Assembly: GCF_000196235.1 (NCBI RefSeq)
Contig: NC_008537.1
Coordinates: 1 to 64,000 of the forward strand
Direction: 5' to 3'
From: Arthrobacter sp. FB24
Lineage (GTDB): Bacteria; Actinomycetota; Actinomycetes; Actinomycetales; Micrococcaceae
DNA: 64,000 nt
Part shown: piece after piece, positions 34,261 through 43,294 of the stretch
Layout: each line of letters starts with the position of its first letter
How positions within the stretch are numbered: position 1 is the first letter of the stretch
Made by a program: the position numbers and the translations under genes
The notes under the pieces: model-generated
Seen by the model: only the letters and a program-made list of their open reading frames with translations
What the model was told of the DNA's origin: nothing
Database searches by the model: none

Positions 34261-35696
34261 AGGGATTCCTCAGTGTTGATGGTGACCGCGGCCGGAACGG
34301 CGGGCCCGTGTGGATGGGGGTGAACGGGTGCTGGGGTCGGCACAGCAGCGCTATTGCGCACGGAGCGGGACATCGCATAGTACAGAGCACCTGCGGTGAC
34401 GAGTCCGATAAGCCACGCGATTTCAGCGCCGCCGAGGAGATCGGCGATGGGGCCGACGTAGAGGGAGCTGTTCATGAAGGGGATCTGGATGAGCACACCG
34501 ACGGCGTAGGCGAGGAAGGCGCCCTTGTTGAAACGGCCGTATTCGCCGTCGCGGAGGAACAATTGAGCGATGTTGTAGCGCTCCCTGCGGACCCAGTAGT
34601 AGTCAACGAGATTGATGGCGGACCACGGAGTCATGAAGTACAGCAGGAACAGCAGGAAGTTTGTGAAGTTGGAGAGGAAGTTGCTGGTGGCCGCCAAAGC
34701 AATGGCCAGGGATACGGCCGAGATCGCTACGACATAGACGGTCCGCTGGCGCGGGCCGACCCGGTCCTGTCCGATGAGGCTGGTAATGATCGTTGCCAGG
34801 GACATGTAGCCGCCGTAGGAGCTCAAGGTGTTGCCGGTTAGCTTGCCCAGAATCACAGCGAGCAGCACGAGAGGCCAGATGGCGCCGCCAAGACCGGCGA
34901 GGTAGCCGACTTGATCGTTGCCGAACGCTTTGCCGCCGAGGGCGGCTGCGAGGGCGCCCAAGGTCATGGCGAGCGAACCGCCAAGGACGCTGCCCAGGAA
35001 CGTCCAGCCGATCGTGGCCCGTTTGGGCGTATTTTCCGGCAGGTACCGGGAGTAGTCAGCAATGTAGGGCCCGAACGTCAGTTGCCACGACGCCGAGAGG
35101 GAGACACCAAGGACAAATGCCGCACCGTCAAAGGCGTGCGTCTCGACCACTGCCCCGATATTCCCGTCGCCGATGATCCGCACGAGCAGGATGATGAACA
35201 CTACGGCACTGAGCACGGCGGCGATGTGCGAGAAACGGTGAATGTAGCGGTAGCCGACGATCGCCAGGGCTGTCGACATGAGCGCGAAGATCATGGCGCC
35301 GAACTGGGGGGAGACGTGGAAAAGGGTACCGATTGCCTGGCCGCCCAGGACCAGTCCCGTAGCGTAGAAGCCGATGTAAATCATCAAAGCGAGCACCAAA
35401 GGCAGGATCGCGCCGAAGTAGCCGAACTGCGCCCGGCTCTGGATCATCTGGGGCACGCCCAGCTTTGGGCCCTGTGCGGAGTGAAGTGCGGTGAAAAAGC
35501 CGCCGACGGCGTTGCCGAGAATAATCGCCGGGATCGACCACAAGGCGCTGTTGCCAAGGATGACAAACAGAGCCCCGGTCACCACCGCGGTGATGGACGT
35601 GTTGGCGGCGAACCACACGAACGCCAGGCTTCTGGGTTTACCGTACCGCTCTTCAGGCGGGATGAAATCAATGGAACGCCGCTCGACGGTGGCCAT
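34257..35696 (-). CDS. NCS1-family purine/cytosine/hydantoin permease
   Basis: 479 residues from the ATG at 35696, twelve hydrophobic helices. NCS1 motifs: PPEERYGKPRSLAFVWFAAN, GNAVGGFFTALHSAQGPKLG with the conserved GPKLG, and MIQSRAQFGYFGAILPLVLA. A long in-frame upstream extension lacks family sequence and overlaps the GntR promoter. Transport is cation-coupled for nucleobases or allantoin. The gene is divergent from a GntR regulator and upstream of the flavin reductase in one operon. Confidence 0.9.
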   Translation of the reverse strand: MATVERRSIDFIPPEERYGKPRSLAFVWFAANTSITAVVTGALFVILGNSALWSIPAIILGNAVGGFFTALHSAQGPKLGVPQMIQSRAQFGYFGAILPLVLALMIYIGFYATGLVLGGQAIGTLFHVSPQFGAMIFALMSTALAIVGYRYIHRFSHIAAVLSAVVFIILLVRIIGDGNIGAVVETHAFDGAAFVLGVSLSASWQLTFGPYIADYSRYLPENTPKRATIGWTFLGSVLGGSLAMTLGALAAALGGKAFGNDQVGYLAGLGGAIWPLVLLAVILGKLTGNTLSSYGGYMSLATIITSLIGQDRVGPRQRTVYVVAISAVSLAIALAATSNFLSNFTNFLLFLLYFMTPWSAINLVDYYWVRRERYNIAQLFLRDGEYGRFNKGAFLAYAVGVLIQIPFMNSSLYVGPIADLLGGAEIAWLIGLVTAGALYYAMSRSVRNSAAVPTPAPVHPHPHGPAVPAAVTINTEESL

Positions 35697-35745
35697 TGCA
35701 GACCTCAAATCTCTTAGGGTATGAAACGCGTCACACCAGTATGCG

Positions 35746-35759
35746 ACCGATATATTGGT
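35746..35759. promoter_or_regulatory. Candidate GntR operator
   Basis: ACCGATATATTGGT is a near-perfect 14-base palindrome (two mismatches) in the gap between the divergent permease and GntR genes. FCD-type GntR regulators bind such short symmetric sites. Confidence 0.5.
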
Positions 35760-35788
35760 TGCACAAGGGCCTCCGCTAAAGTTGAGAC

Positions 35789-36442
35789 ATGATGCAACAG
35801 GGGAAAGCGGCGCAGGCCTACGAGGCAATCGAACACCTCATCGTGTTTCAGGAGCTGGCACCTGGCTCGCTGGTGTCCGAGACCGTCCTGATGGACAAAA
35901 CAGGTTACGGGCGTACCCCTGTCAGGGAGGCGCTTCAGCAGTTGGCCCGGAACCGCCTGGTCGAAATCCACCCGAATAAGGGCGTTCTTGTTCCGCCGGC
36001 CTCCGTTGAAGCACAGCTGCGCATGCTCGAGTTGCGACGGGTTCTGGAAGCCCTCGCGGTCCAGCTCGCCTGCCAGGCCATGACCGGCGAAGACCGGAGC
36101 GGCATGCGGGGAATGGTCGAGTTGCTCGACGCTGACGGATTCACGCTCCCGCAATACCTCGAAACCGTCAAGGGAACCCACCAGTTGATCGTCGCTGCGA
36201 GCCACAATGAGTACCTCGCCGACGCCATGGCCCCGCTTCAGGGGCTGTCCCGACGCTTCTGGATCGCGCACGTCCGTGACGAGCAAACTGAAATCAGCGA
36301 GGGCTCCCGACTTCACGCCCGGATTCTCCGCGCCGTACTGGATCAGGACGCCGCCGCTGCCGAAAAGGCCAGCCATGCCCTCAATGACTACCTCGTGGAG
36401 TTCGCATACCGCTCAGTAAGGGCGCCGATCGCGAGCCGATGA
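35789..36442 (+). CDS. GntR/FCD-family transcriptional regulator
   Basis: 217 residues. The N-terminal winged HTH includes FQELAPGSLVSETVLMDKTG and RTPVREALQQLARNRLVEIH. The FCD ligand domain follows (RMLELRRVLEALAVQLACQA, TLPQYLETVKGTHQLIVAAS, LHARILRAVLDQDAAAAEKA), where Asp/His residues usually bind metal and ligand. It probably controls the divergent permease-flavin reductase operon. Confidence 0.92.
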   Translation: MMQQGKAAQAYEAIEHLIVFQELAPGSLVSETVLMDKTGYGRTPVREALQQLARNRLVEIHPNKGVLVPPASVEAQLRMLELRRVLEALAVQLACQAMTGEDRSGMRGMVELLDADGFTLPQYLETVKGTHQLIVAASHNEYLADAMAPLQGLSRRFWIAHVRDEQTEISEGSRLHARILRAVLDQDAAAAEKASHALNDYLVEFAYRSVRAPIASR

Positions 36443-36678
36443 GAGTGGGAAGCGCGGCAGCGAACGAAATCAGGATGTCGGCCGGCAGACGTGAGTCATC
36501 CCGGTGCGCGCACCTCTGACCTTCCTGCCATTCGACGGTGGCGTCAAGGGAGCTTCCTGGAAGGCGTCCGGAGCAGAGACCGGGCGGAGATCCTCGGTGA
36601 CGTCGGCCCGGGTGCAGTCCATCTGGCGCTAAGCCCGCCGCAGCCGTTCGCCAGGACCGGCCTTAGGGCATGGGAAGG

Positions 36679-36830
36679 CTAGTGGGCGGGTTGGAGGGCG
36701 AGCTTGACGCCGAACCCCAGGAGGACGGTACCGGTGATGCTGTCGATGATGCGCATGCTGCTGGCTCCCATTGAGCCAGCGGGCGGCGTAGCCTGTGCCA
36801 AAGATCAGCACAGTGAACCACGATCACACC
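36679..36830 (-). pseudogene. LysE-family exporter, C-terminal remnant
   Basis: On the minus strand, FTVLIFGTGYAARWLNGS is followed, after removal of one C in GAGCCAGC, by SSMRIIDSITGTVLLGFGVK and LALQPAH then stop at 36679. This is the C-terminus of a LysE/RhtB amino-acid exporter (last helix GTVLLGFGVKLAL). The rest of the gene is missing. The fragment marks a deletion or recombination breakpoint. Confidence 0.6.
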
Positions 36831-37239
36831 GAACCGCCACGGCTGCACACCGGTTGCGTCTCGTCAGCGGCTGCTTTGTCCAGGAACTTTCCCACGTGAC
36901 CCACGAGCAAATGTGCCGCAGGCTGTGGCGCATTTCGGCCGAGTGTGTGAAGCTCCTCCATGTTCTCTTCCGTTCGCCGTCGGCACCGGAGGCGGACTGT
37001 CTTGGACCCACCGCGGGCGACCCGCTGCGGTGCCGGTGCCATTTAAGATGTGGTCTTAGGCGATCGAGCCCGAGTCGACCAGTCAGCTGGGGGTGACCGG
37101 TTTCGAGGCCTGTTTTAGCCATGGCGTGATCGACACCAACCCCGACGGTGTGCTCTCTGCCCATTCGAGCAGATCGGGTGTCAGATAGGGAACGAAGACA
37201 TCGATCTGGATGTCTCCGGTAGGCCCGAGGCTCTCACCA
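36831..37239. other. Remnant-rich intergenic region
   Basis: About 400 bases between the LysE fragment and the partial mobilization-gene copy. A minus-strand frame ending at 37083 (DIQIDVFVPYLTPDLLEWAE, GLVSITPWLKQASKPVTPS) could be the tail of a lost protein. A second frame near 36830-36960 (MEELHTLGRNAPQPAAHLLV) is equally fragmentary. No intact gene. Confidence 0.35.
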
Positions 37240-37779
37240 GGCAAGGACGGGATCAACGGTCCCGACATTGACCAGCTGCGCAAGGAGACCACCGCGAACA
37301 TCAACGGTGCCGGCGACTCACACTTCGAGGATCCCGAGTTTGTGAAAGCTGCCAAGGACATGCACGAGGCCAAGCTCCTGGCCGAGGGCGGCTTCAAAGG
37401 GACGGAGCGGACGCCCGTGGAGCAGCGGTACGAACGAGCCGAAAAGGAACTCTTTGCCCGTATGGAGAGCGTCGGCCGCGAGATTGAAAACCGCGTCACC
37501 GGCAACGACAGCAGCCGGCTCAAAGGCCAGGGCCTGAAAAGAGAGACCACGTCAGCAGCCGACTACGGATCAGCGGAACGCCAGGAAGCTTTCGCCGCAT
37601 CTCTGGCAACTACCGGAGCCAACAAAACCCAAGTCCGAGGGCGCGCCGCTGCGGAACGCAGCGAGGGCACACACCCCAGCGCAGCCGTCACCATGGGTAA
37701 AGGCGCAGGCATGGCCAAAAAGACCCCCATAGGGGCAACAATGGGTGCTGATCGGGCTAAGAGCGGTCCCTCCCGCTAA
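37240..37779 (+). pseudogene. 3' fragment of a second copy of the 410-residue mobilization-region gene
   Basis: From 37240 the frame matches residues ~230-410 of the protein at 30920-32152: GKDGINGPDIDQLRKE, FEDPEFVKAAKDMHEAKLLA, RMESVGREIENRVTGNDSSR, GADRAKSGPSR. Identity is high but with many scattered changes, so it is a diverged homologue, not a recent copy. The 5' part is missing; the junction with unrelated sequence is abrupt. A short frame with an ATG/GTG start at 37210 could still be translated. Confidence 0.75.
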
Positions 37780-37942
37780 GCAGTTTCCCGGCCCGTTTTG
37801 GCACCCACGAGGACTTTCGTCTCTGCCCGCTTAGGTGACTTATCGGTAGCGACCCCCGCCGGCGCAGTATGTGGTGGTGGATGTATCCACACCTCTGATC
37901 GTTGGAAATGCTTCAAGCCGGATGAGTCCTCCCACCGTGCAG

Positions 37943-38617
37943 CTACACCGCGATGACCCAGATCGCTTCGGACGCCGATGCGCCCAGATCGATGTCCCGG
38001 TCTCGTCCCTGAAGGCGGATGGTTGTGACGTCTGCATACGGACGGTGTTCCCGAACAAAGAGCCTTGTGTCCGGCGCGAGGCCAAGTTCGGTGAAGTAGC
38101 GCAACATCTGTGGATCCGCATCGGAAATACGGGTGATTTCGACCGCCCGGCCGGTGTCGGCTGCGGAAAGCTGGGTGGCGGCCGGCAGATGCGGATGACC
38201 CTCGGGGGTCGGTATCGGGTCGCCGTGCGGGTCCCGCGTCGGATGTCCTAGTTTCTGATCGATGCGCTCGATCAGCTTCTCGGAGACGGCGTGCTCCAGG
38301 ATTTCGGCCTCGTCGTGGACCTCGTCCCAGCCGTAGCCCAGCATCTGGACCAGGAACGTTTCCAGGAGGCGGTGCCGGCGGACCATGGCCACGGCATGTT
38401 CACGGCCCGCATCGGTGAGTTCGATGCTCCCGTATGGTGCGTGCGTCACGAGGCCCTGCTTGACCAGCTTCTTGATCCCGTCGGACGCGGTCGAGGGCCT
38501 GACGCCCAGGCGTTCGGCTATTGAACTGACGGTCATGGGGGTCGCGGACCACTCCGTGGCTGACCAGATCAGCTTCAGGTAGTCCTGGGCTGTAGAGGAC
38601 AAATCAGAAACCGGCAT
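37943..38617 (-). CDS. DtxR/MntR-family metal-dependent regulator
   Basis: 224 residues from the ATG at 38617. N-terminal winged HTH: SSTAQDYLKLIWSATEWSAT, SSIAERLGVRPSTASDGIKK. Metal-binding and dimer domain: HRLLETFLVQMLGYGWDEVH, EAEILEHAVSEKLIERIDQK, GHPTRDPHGDPIPTPEG. A C-terminal FeoA/SH3-like domain ends the protein. It senses Mn or Fe and represses uptake genes. It is divergent from the multicopper oxidase-ZIP operon, with an AT-rich operator-like region between. A longer in-frame start is not family-like. Confidence 0.9.
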   Translation of the reverse strand: MPVSDLSSTAQDYLKLIWSATEWSATPMTVSSIAERLGVRPSTASDGIKKLVKQGLVTHAPYGSIELTDAGREHAVAMVRRHRLLETFLVQMLGYGWDEVHDEAEILEHAVSEKLIERIDQKLGHPTRDPHGDPIPTPEGHPHLPAATQLSAADTGRAVEITRISDADPQMLRYFTELGLAPDTRLFVREHRPYADVTTIRLQGRDRDIDLGASASEAIWVIAV

Positions 38618-38644
38618 GCCATCAAGGGTACCAAGCCTGAGCAA

Positions 38645-38680
38645 AATGTTAGGCTTAACGAACAATTTTCTTAGCCCTAT
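38645..38680. promoter_or_regulatory. Putative DtxR/MntR box and promoter
   Basis: The AT-rich gap holds GTTAGGCTTAAC, with GTTA/TAAC symmetry, then GAACAATTTTCTTAGCC. TTAGG...TTA-type text resembles DtxR-family boxes. It lies upstream of the multicopper oxidase ATG at 38700 and the regulator start. Confidence 0.5.
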
Positions 38681-38699
38681 GAAGTGACAAGGAATCGGC

Positions 38700-39830
38700 A
38701 TGCCGAAAAAGCTCTCGGAGACGTTACCGAGCAGGCGGTCCATGCTGTCCGGCGCTGCCGCGTTCGCCGCGCTCCCGGCCTTTTCCGCGCTCCAGCCCCA
38801 GGCTTCCGGCGGGCATGACGGACACGGCGGGTCCGGTAACGGCGGCGGGGTCACACCCCCGCCGAACCCTGGCTCAGTTTCGGGCGGACATTCCGGCGGC
38901 GGCACGGGAGGGACGAGTCCCACGGCGATGACGAACCATGCCGGCCACGCCGGATTCGCGGGCGGATCCGTGCTGGCGGAGCGGGCCGGCATCGATCCCA
39001 CCGCCATCCTGCGGGACTTCGACCGCGGCCGGACCAGCACCCTGCCGGACGGCCGGACACTGCGCGAGTGGGACATTGTGGCGGTGGACAAGGACTTCGA
39101 AATCGCCCCGGGCATCATCTTCAAGGGGTGGAGCTACAACGGCCGCATCCCTGGCCCGACGCTGTGGGCGCGGGAGGGCGATGCGCTGCGCATCCACTTC
39201 ACGAACGCCGGGGCGCACCCGCACACGATCCACTTCCACGGCGTCCACCGCGCCACCATGGACGGCACACCAGGGATCGGCGCGGGTTCCATCGCCCCGG
39301 GCCAGAGCTTTACCTACGAGTTCGATGCCACACCGTTCGGCACGCACCTGTATCACTGCCACCAGTCACCGCTGGCCCCGCACATTGCGAAGGGCCTCTA
39401 CGGCGGCTTCATCGTCGAGCCCAAGGAAGGCCGGCCGCCGGCCGACGACGAGATGGTGATGGTCATGAACGGCTACAACACCGACGGCGGGGATGACAAC
39501 GAGTTCTACTCCGTCAACGGCCTCCCGTTCCATTTCATGGACTTCCCGGTCAAGGTCAAGCAGCACGAACTCGTGCGCATCCACCTGATCAATGTTCTCG
39601 AATACGATCCGATCAACTCGTTCCACATTCACGGAAACTTCTTCCATTACTACCCGACCGGGACCATGCTGACGCCCAGCGAGTACACGGACACCATTTC
39701 CCAGGTCCAGGGCCAGCGCGGGATCCTGGAACTCCGCTTCCCCTACCCGGGCAAGTTCATGTTCCACGCCCACAAGACCGAGTTCGCCGAACTGGGCTGG
39801 ATGGGCTTCTTCGAAGTGAGCGCATCATGA
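38700..39830 (+). CDS. Two-domain multicopper oxidase, exported
   Basis: 376 residues. A Tat-like start (SRRSMLSGAAAFAALPAFSA) precedes a Gly/His-rich stretch (GGHDGHGGSGNGGG). Domain 1 (~120-260) has HPHTIHFHGVH and THLYHCHQSPLAPHI, giving type-1 Cys plus T2/T3 His. Domain 2 has INSFHIHGNFFHYYPTG and GKFMFHAHKTEFAELGWMG, where the usual Cys is replaced by Ala. A type-1 site only in domain 1 fits two-domain laccase-like (type C) or nitrite reductase-like enzymes working as trimers. It overlaps the ZIP gene by four bases (ATGA), so it probably oxidises the metal that the carrier handles. Confidence 0.87.
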   Translation: MPKKLSETLPSRRSMLSGAAAFAALPAFSALQPQASGGHDGHGGSGNGGGVTPPPNPGSVSGGHSGGGTGGTSPTAMTNHAGHAGFAGGSVLAERAGIDPTAILRDFDRGRTSTLPDGRTLREWDIVAVDKDFEIAPGIIFKGWSYNGRIPGPTLWAREGDALRIHFTNAGAHPHTIHFHGVHRATMDGTPGIGAGSIAPGQSFTYEFDATPFGTHLYHCHQSPLAPHIAKGLYGGFIVEPKEGRPPADDEMVMVMNGYNTDGGDDNEFYSVNGLPFHFMDFPVKVKQHELVRIHLINVLEYDPINSFHIHGNFFHYYPTGTMLTPSEYTDTISQVQGQRGILELRFPYPGKFMFHAHKTEFAELGWMGFFEVSAS

Positions 39831-41056
39831 CTCTCGATGAGAAAAGAAGCTCGGCGCAGGCCGCCGAACGGCACCGCCGGCCACCGCTGCCACGCTGGCT
39901 GCTCGGGCTCGGGCCGCTGGTCCTGATCGCGATCGTGCTGGGTCTCTTTTCCCTCCTGAACGCGCCGGGACTCTCCAAACTGTCCGAGGGCATTCCGCCC
40001 AAGGAGGAGATCGCCGTCGAGGACATCCGGCTGACACCCGGCCAGATCTCCATCACCGTCCGCAATGAGGGCCCGGATCCGGTGGCCATCGCCCAGGTCA
40101 ACGTCTCGGACTACTACGCCCTGTTCACCCAAACCCGCGAAACCATGGCACCGCTGGAGGCCTCCACCCTCACTGTCGACTACAACTGGGTCGACGGCGA
40201 CCCCTACGAAATCGCCCTCGTGACCACCACGGGCGGCAAAATCCTCGCCGAGATCGCGGCGGCACCGAGCCCGGAACGCGGCAGCCAGTTCTTCGGACTC
40301 ATGACACTGCTCGGCGTGTACGTCGGCGTGATCCCGGTCGCCCTCGGGATGCTCTGGATGCCCTTCGTGCGCCGCTCCTCCAAGTCCTGGATCAGGGTCC
40401 TGCTCGGCGTCACCGTCGGACTCCTCGCCTTCCTGGCCATCGACGCGACCCTGGAAGCCGTCGAGCTCGTGGCCAACAACGGCGCCTTCGGCGGAACCAT
40501 GGTCGTGTTCCTCGGGGCCCTGACCTCCTATTTGGTGCTGGAAGGAACGGACGCCTGGATGCGCCGGCACCAGAAACCCGGCAGCACCGGCCGGCCGGAG
40601 GCCCTGCCGCCCCGGCGCCTGGCCCTGCTGATCGCCATCGGCATCGGACTCCACAACCTCGGCGAAGGACTCGCCATCGGCTCCGCCTACGCAGTCGGCT
40701 CCCTGGCCCTGGGGGCCTCACTGATCGTCGGCTTCGCCATCCACAACACCACCGAGGGCCTGGCCATCGTGACCCCTCTCGCCAAGGAACCCCCCGGGCT
40801 TGGCTGGCTTGCTGTCCTGGGGCTCATCGCCGGGGCACCCGCCGTCGCCGGGGCACTGATCGGAGCCACCGTCTACCAGCCAGCCCTCTCCGCGTTCCTG
40901 CTCGGCATCGGCGCCGGCGCCCTAACCCAGGTGGCCATCAAACTGCTTCCTCTCCTGAAGGACCGGCAGGGAAAAACCTTCACCGCGCTCACCACCCTCG
41001 GCATCATCCTCGGACTGGCCGTGATGTTCGTGACCGGACTCCTCGTCCAGGCCTAA
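39827..41056 (+). CDS. ZIP-family metal transporter with extra N-terminal extracytoplasmic domain
   Basis: 409 residues. One helix (LLGLGPLVLIAIVLGLFSLL) and a ~120-residue beta-rich domain (VEDIRLTPGQISITVRNEGP, STLTVDYNWVDGDPYEIALV) precede the ZIP core. ZIP metal motifs are GLHNLGEGLAIGSAYA and AIHNTTEGLAIVTPLAKEPP. The N-terminal domain looks cupredoxin-like or Ig-like and is unusual for ZIP carriers. Coupling to the oxidase and a DtxR-type regulator suggests Fe or Mn uptake from oxidised or chelated forms. Confidence 0.87.
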   Translation: MTLDEKRSSAQAAERHRRPPLPRWLLGLGPLVLIAIVLGLFSLLNAPGLSKLSEGIPPKEEIAVEDIRLTPGQISITVRNEGPDPVAIAQVNVSDYYALFTQTRETMAPLEASTLTVDYNWVDGDPYEIALVTTTGGKILAEIAAAPSPERGSQFFGLMTLLGVYVGVIPVALGMLWMPFVRRSSKSWIRVLLGVTVGLLAFLAIDATLEAVELVANNGAFGGTMVVFLGALTSYLVLEGTDAWMRRHQKPGSTGRPEALPPRRLALLIAIGIGLHNLGEGLAIGSAYAVGSLALGASLIVGFAIHNTTEGLAIVTPLAKEPPGLGWLAVLGLIAGAPAVAGALIGATVYQPALSAFLLGIGAGALTQVAIKLLPLLKDRQGKTFTALTTLGIILGLAVMFVTGLLVQA

Positions 41057-41532
41057 GAGACGGGGCCGCCGGAAATTACACAATTGCGTGAATGCATTGC
41101 CGCAGGTACTTCGTGGCCATGGAAAGCCACCCGCACGCCCCTGTGCTGGCCCGCTTCGGCTACGCCGGAATCAGCCTTTATCGATGACGAAGTCATCGGC
41201 CTGAACAACCCCGGAAAACCACTCCCGCCATCCCCTCCGCCCAGAAGAGCCGGGACACAGCGGACCTGGCAGGTAGCGACGACGACTCCGCGGAAAAGGA
41301 GATCTCCGGCCCCCACCAGCCGCGTCAGCGTCAGGACCGCAAGGTAGGGGAATGCTATTGAAAAGGTCAACGGGTCGGGCTGCGGCAGGTTCCCGGAGTG
41401 AATATTCAGAACGTGACATCGTGGTGGTGGTCTGCTGCTCCATCGCACGCTGAAAGCAACTCTTTGTGATCGCAGTCCGGCTTTCGAGCAGTATGGGGTT
41501 GGCCAGACGCCAGGGTGCGTCGATGAGGCGTC
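41057..41532. other. Intergenic region, no confident gene
   Basis: 476 bases between two convergent operons. A minus frame with LTFSIAFPYLAVLTLTRLVG hints at a membrane-protein start, but it loses coherence quickly. Nothing is called. Confidence 0.35.
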
Positions 41533-43017
41533 TCACCGGACTTCGATGGCACTCATCATGCCGAGGTCCTCGTGGTCCAGGATGTGGCAGTGGTACACCG
41601 AGCGTCCCCGGAAGTCCCTAAAAGCCACCCTGACATTTACACGACCGTTCGCGGGTACGTTGACCACGTCCTGCCAGATGGGGGTGTTCGTCCCCTGGCC
41701 GTTTTCCTCGATGATTTGCATCGGCCAGACATGCAGGTGGAACGGGTGATCCATGGGACTGGTGTTGATCAACGTCCATTCCTCCACATCCCCGGCCGCG
41801 ACCGTTGTGTCTGTTCTGGCCTCGTTGAATTCCCTGCCGTTGATGGTGAAACGCATCATGCTCCCGCCCCCGCCCCCGCCTCCGCCCATGCCCATTCCCA
41901 TGCCGGCGGCCAGGACGATCTGCCGGCGGGCCGCGACGGCGCCTGACCGCAGGTCTCCCAGCACCTGCTGGGTGGGCACGGCGGTCAGGGCTGCGACCGG
42001 TTCGCCGGATACGCGGAGAGTGGCCAGTGCGGCGCCGTCCGGCTGGTCTGCAGGGTTGCGTGCGCCGAATCCCGGGCCCATCATTCCCGGGAAGCTTCCC
42101 CGGTTCTGATAGAGCGTGCGCAGCACGGAGTCCCCTGTCGTTGTGGTCACGAGGAGGTCTGCCCGGTTTCCGGGCATCAGCAGAAGTTCATCCACACTCT
42201 CGGGTGTCGGGAAGCGGCCGGCGTCCATGCCGAGGAGCTGAAGCCGCTGCCCGTCGAGCCGCAGACGGAGGTAGCGGGCCACGCACGTGTTGATAATACG
42301 CCACCGTTCGCGTTGTCCTGGGCGGGCGCTGAATTGCGGGTTGCTTTGGCCGTTGACCAGGATAAGTTCACCCTCCCGGCCCATCATCCGTTCCATCGCC
42401 GGGACTTCCGGGATGTTCCCCAGGCCGTCCAGAGTGGTGTCCGAAATGACCAGTACCCGTTCCGCACTTGCCTCGATGGGTTCAAGGTCCTCGACGAGGA
42501 TTGCTCCGAAGAGTCCGGCGAAGATCTGATCGGCGACCGTGCCGTGGTGGTGGGGGTGGTACCAGTACACGCCCGGGGGATGGTCCTCGGGAAGCTTGTA
42601 TTCGTAGTCGAAGGTGCCGCCGGGGTCGACCGAGACGAAGACGTTGTCCCCGTTGCCCTCGGGGGAAACGTGGAGGCCGTGCACGTGCAGGTTGGTGGCC
42701 TGGGTCAGGTTGTTGACGAGCCCGATCTTCAGGACATCGCCGGCGCGTACGCGCAGTGTCGGGCCGGGGATGCCGCCGTTGTAGGCAAGGGCTACGGCCT
42801 GCCGGCCTGCCAGCAGCAGCTGTCCGGGTGCAGCTTCGAGCCGTACCTGCAGCTGGCCATTGGTGCTCCGTTCCTCCGGAGGCTGGGTCAGGTCGCTTCC
42901 CGTAACGGGGGCCTCGCGCGAGGTCAGGGTCCAGATCAGCCCGGCACCGCCGGCCGCTGTCCCCGCAATGCCGAGCCCACCCAGCAACAACGCCTGGCGG
43001 CGGCTGATGGGCTGCAC
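41533..43017 (-). CDS. Multicopper oxidase (CopA/CueO-like)
   Basis: 494 residues from a GTG overlapping the SHOCT stop by one base. The N-terminal signal (RRQALLLGGLGIAGTAAGGA) looks Tat-like. Copper motifs: TNLHVHGLHVSPEG, GVYWYHPHHHGTVADQIFAG, MDHPFHLHVWPMQIIEE and SVYHCHILDHEDLGMMSAIE, with all type-1, -2 and -3 ligands and an axial Met. A Met/Gly-rich loop (MGMGMGGGGGGGGSMM) may bind Cu(I). Likely roles are cuprous or ferrous oxidation and copper tolerance. Cotranscribed with the SHOCT protein. Confidence 0.92.
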   Translation of the reverse strand: MQPISRRQALLLGGLGIAGTAAGGAGLIWTLTSREAPVTGSDLTQPPEERSTNGQLQVRLEAAPGQLLLAGRQAVALAYNGGIPGPTLRVRAGDVLKIGLVNNLTQATNLHVHGLHVSPEGNGDNVFVSVDPGGTFDYEYKLPEDHPPGVYWYHPHHHGTVADQIFAGLFGAILVEDLEPIEASAERVLVISDTTLDGLGNIPEVPAMERMMGREGELILVNGQSNPQFSARPGQRERWRIINTCVARYLRLRLDGQRLQLLGMDAGRFPTPESVDELLLMPGNRADLLVTTTTGDSVLRTLYQNRGSFPGMMGPGFGARNPADQPDGAALATLRVSGEPVAALTAVPTQQVLGDLRSGAVAARRQIVLAAGMGMGMGGGGGGGGSMMRFTINGREFNEARTDTTVAAGDVEEWTLINTSPMDHPFHLHVWPMQIIEENGQGTNTPIWQDVVNVPANGRVNVRVAFRDFRGRSVYHCHILDHEDLGMMSAIEVR

Positions 43018-43289
43018 TACGGGCCCTCGCCGAGCACTTTGAGGTGTTCGCGGTACTGGTCTGCGGTGAGTTCTCCTCTCGCAAAGCGCTCGTCGAGGAT
43101 CTGACGGGCCCTGCTCGCCCAGACAGGCGGCGGCCCGACTGTCCCCTGTGGGCCTGTGGGCCCGTATCCGCCACGGACGCCGCCGCCAAAGACTCTGACC
43201 GCCAGCAACACCAGCAGCGCAATCCCGATGAGTAGCAGAAGAGCCCAGAGCCACATCCATCCCATGCCTTGTCCGTAACCCCACATCAT
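43017..43289 (-). CDS. SHOCT-domain small membrane protein
   Basis: 90 residues: a Met/Trp/Gly-rich N-terminus, one transmembrane helix (WLWALLLLIGIALLVLLAVR) and a C-terminal SHOCT helix pair (ARQILDERFARGELTADQYR). Such proteins are frequent beside copper oxidases and efflux genes, with Met-rich starts that may bind Cu(I). The TAGTG junction couples it to the oxidase. Confidence 0.88.
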   Translation of the reverse strand: MMWGYGQGMGWMWLWALLLLIGIALLVLLAVRVFGGGVRGGYGPTGPQGTVGPPPVWASRARQILDERFARGELTADQYREHLKVLGEGP

Positions 43290-43294
43290 GACCG

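Noticed and set aside
41053-41448. Possible NarI-like start (LTFSIAFPYLAVLTLT) on the minus strand
   Set aside because: Only ~16 residues look membrane-like; no following NarI motifs in any frame.
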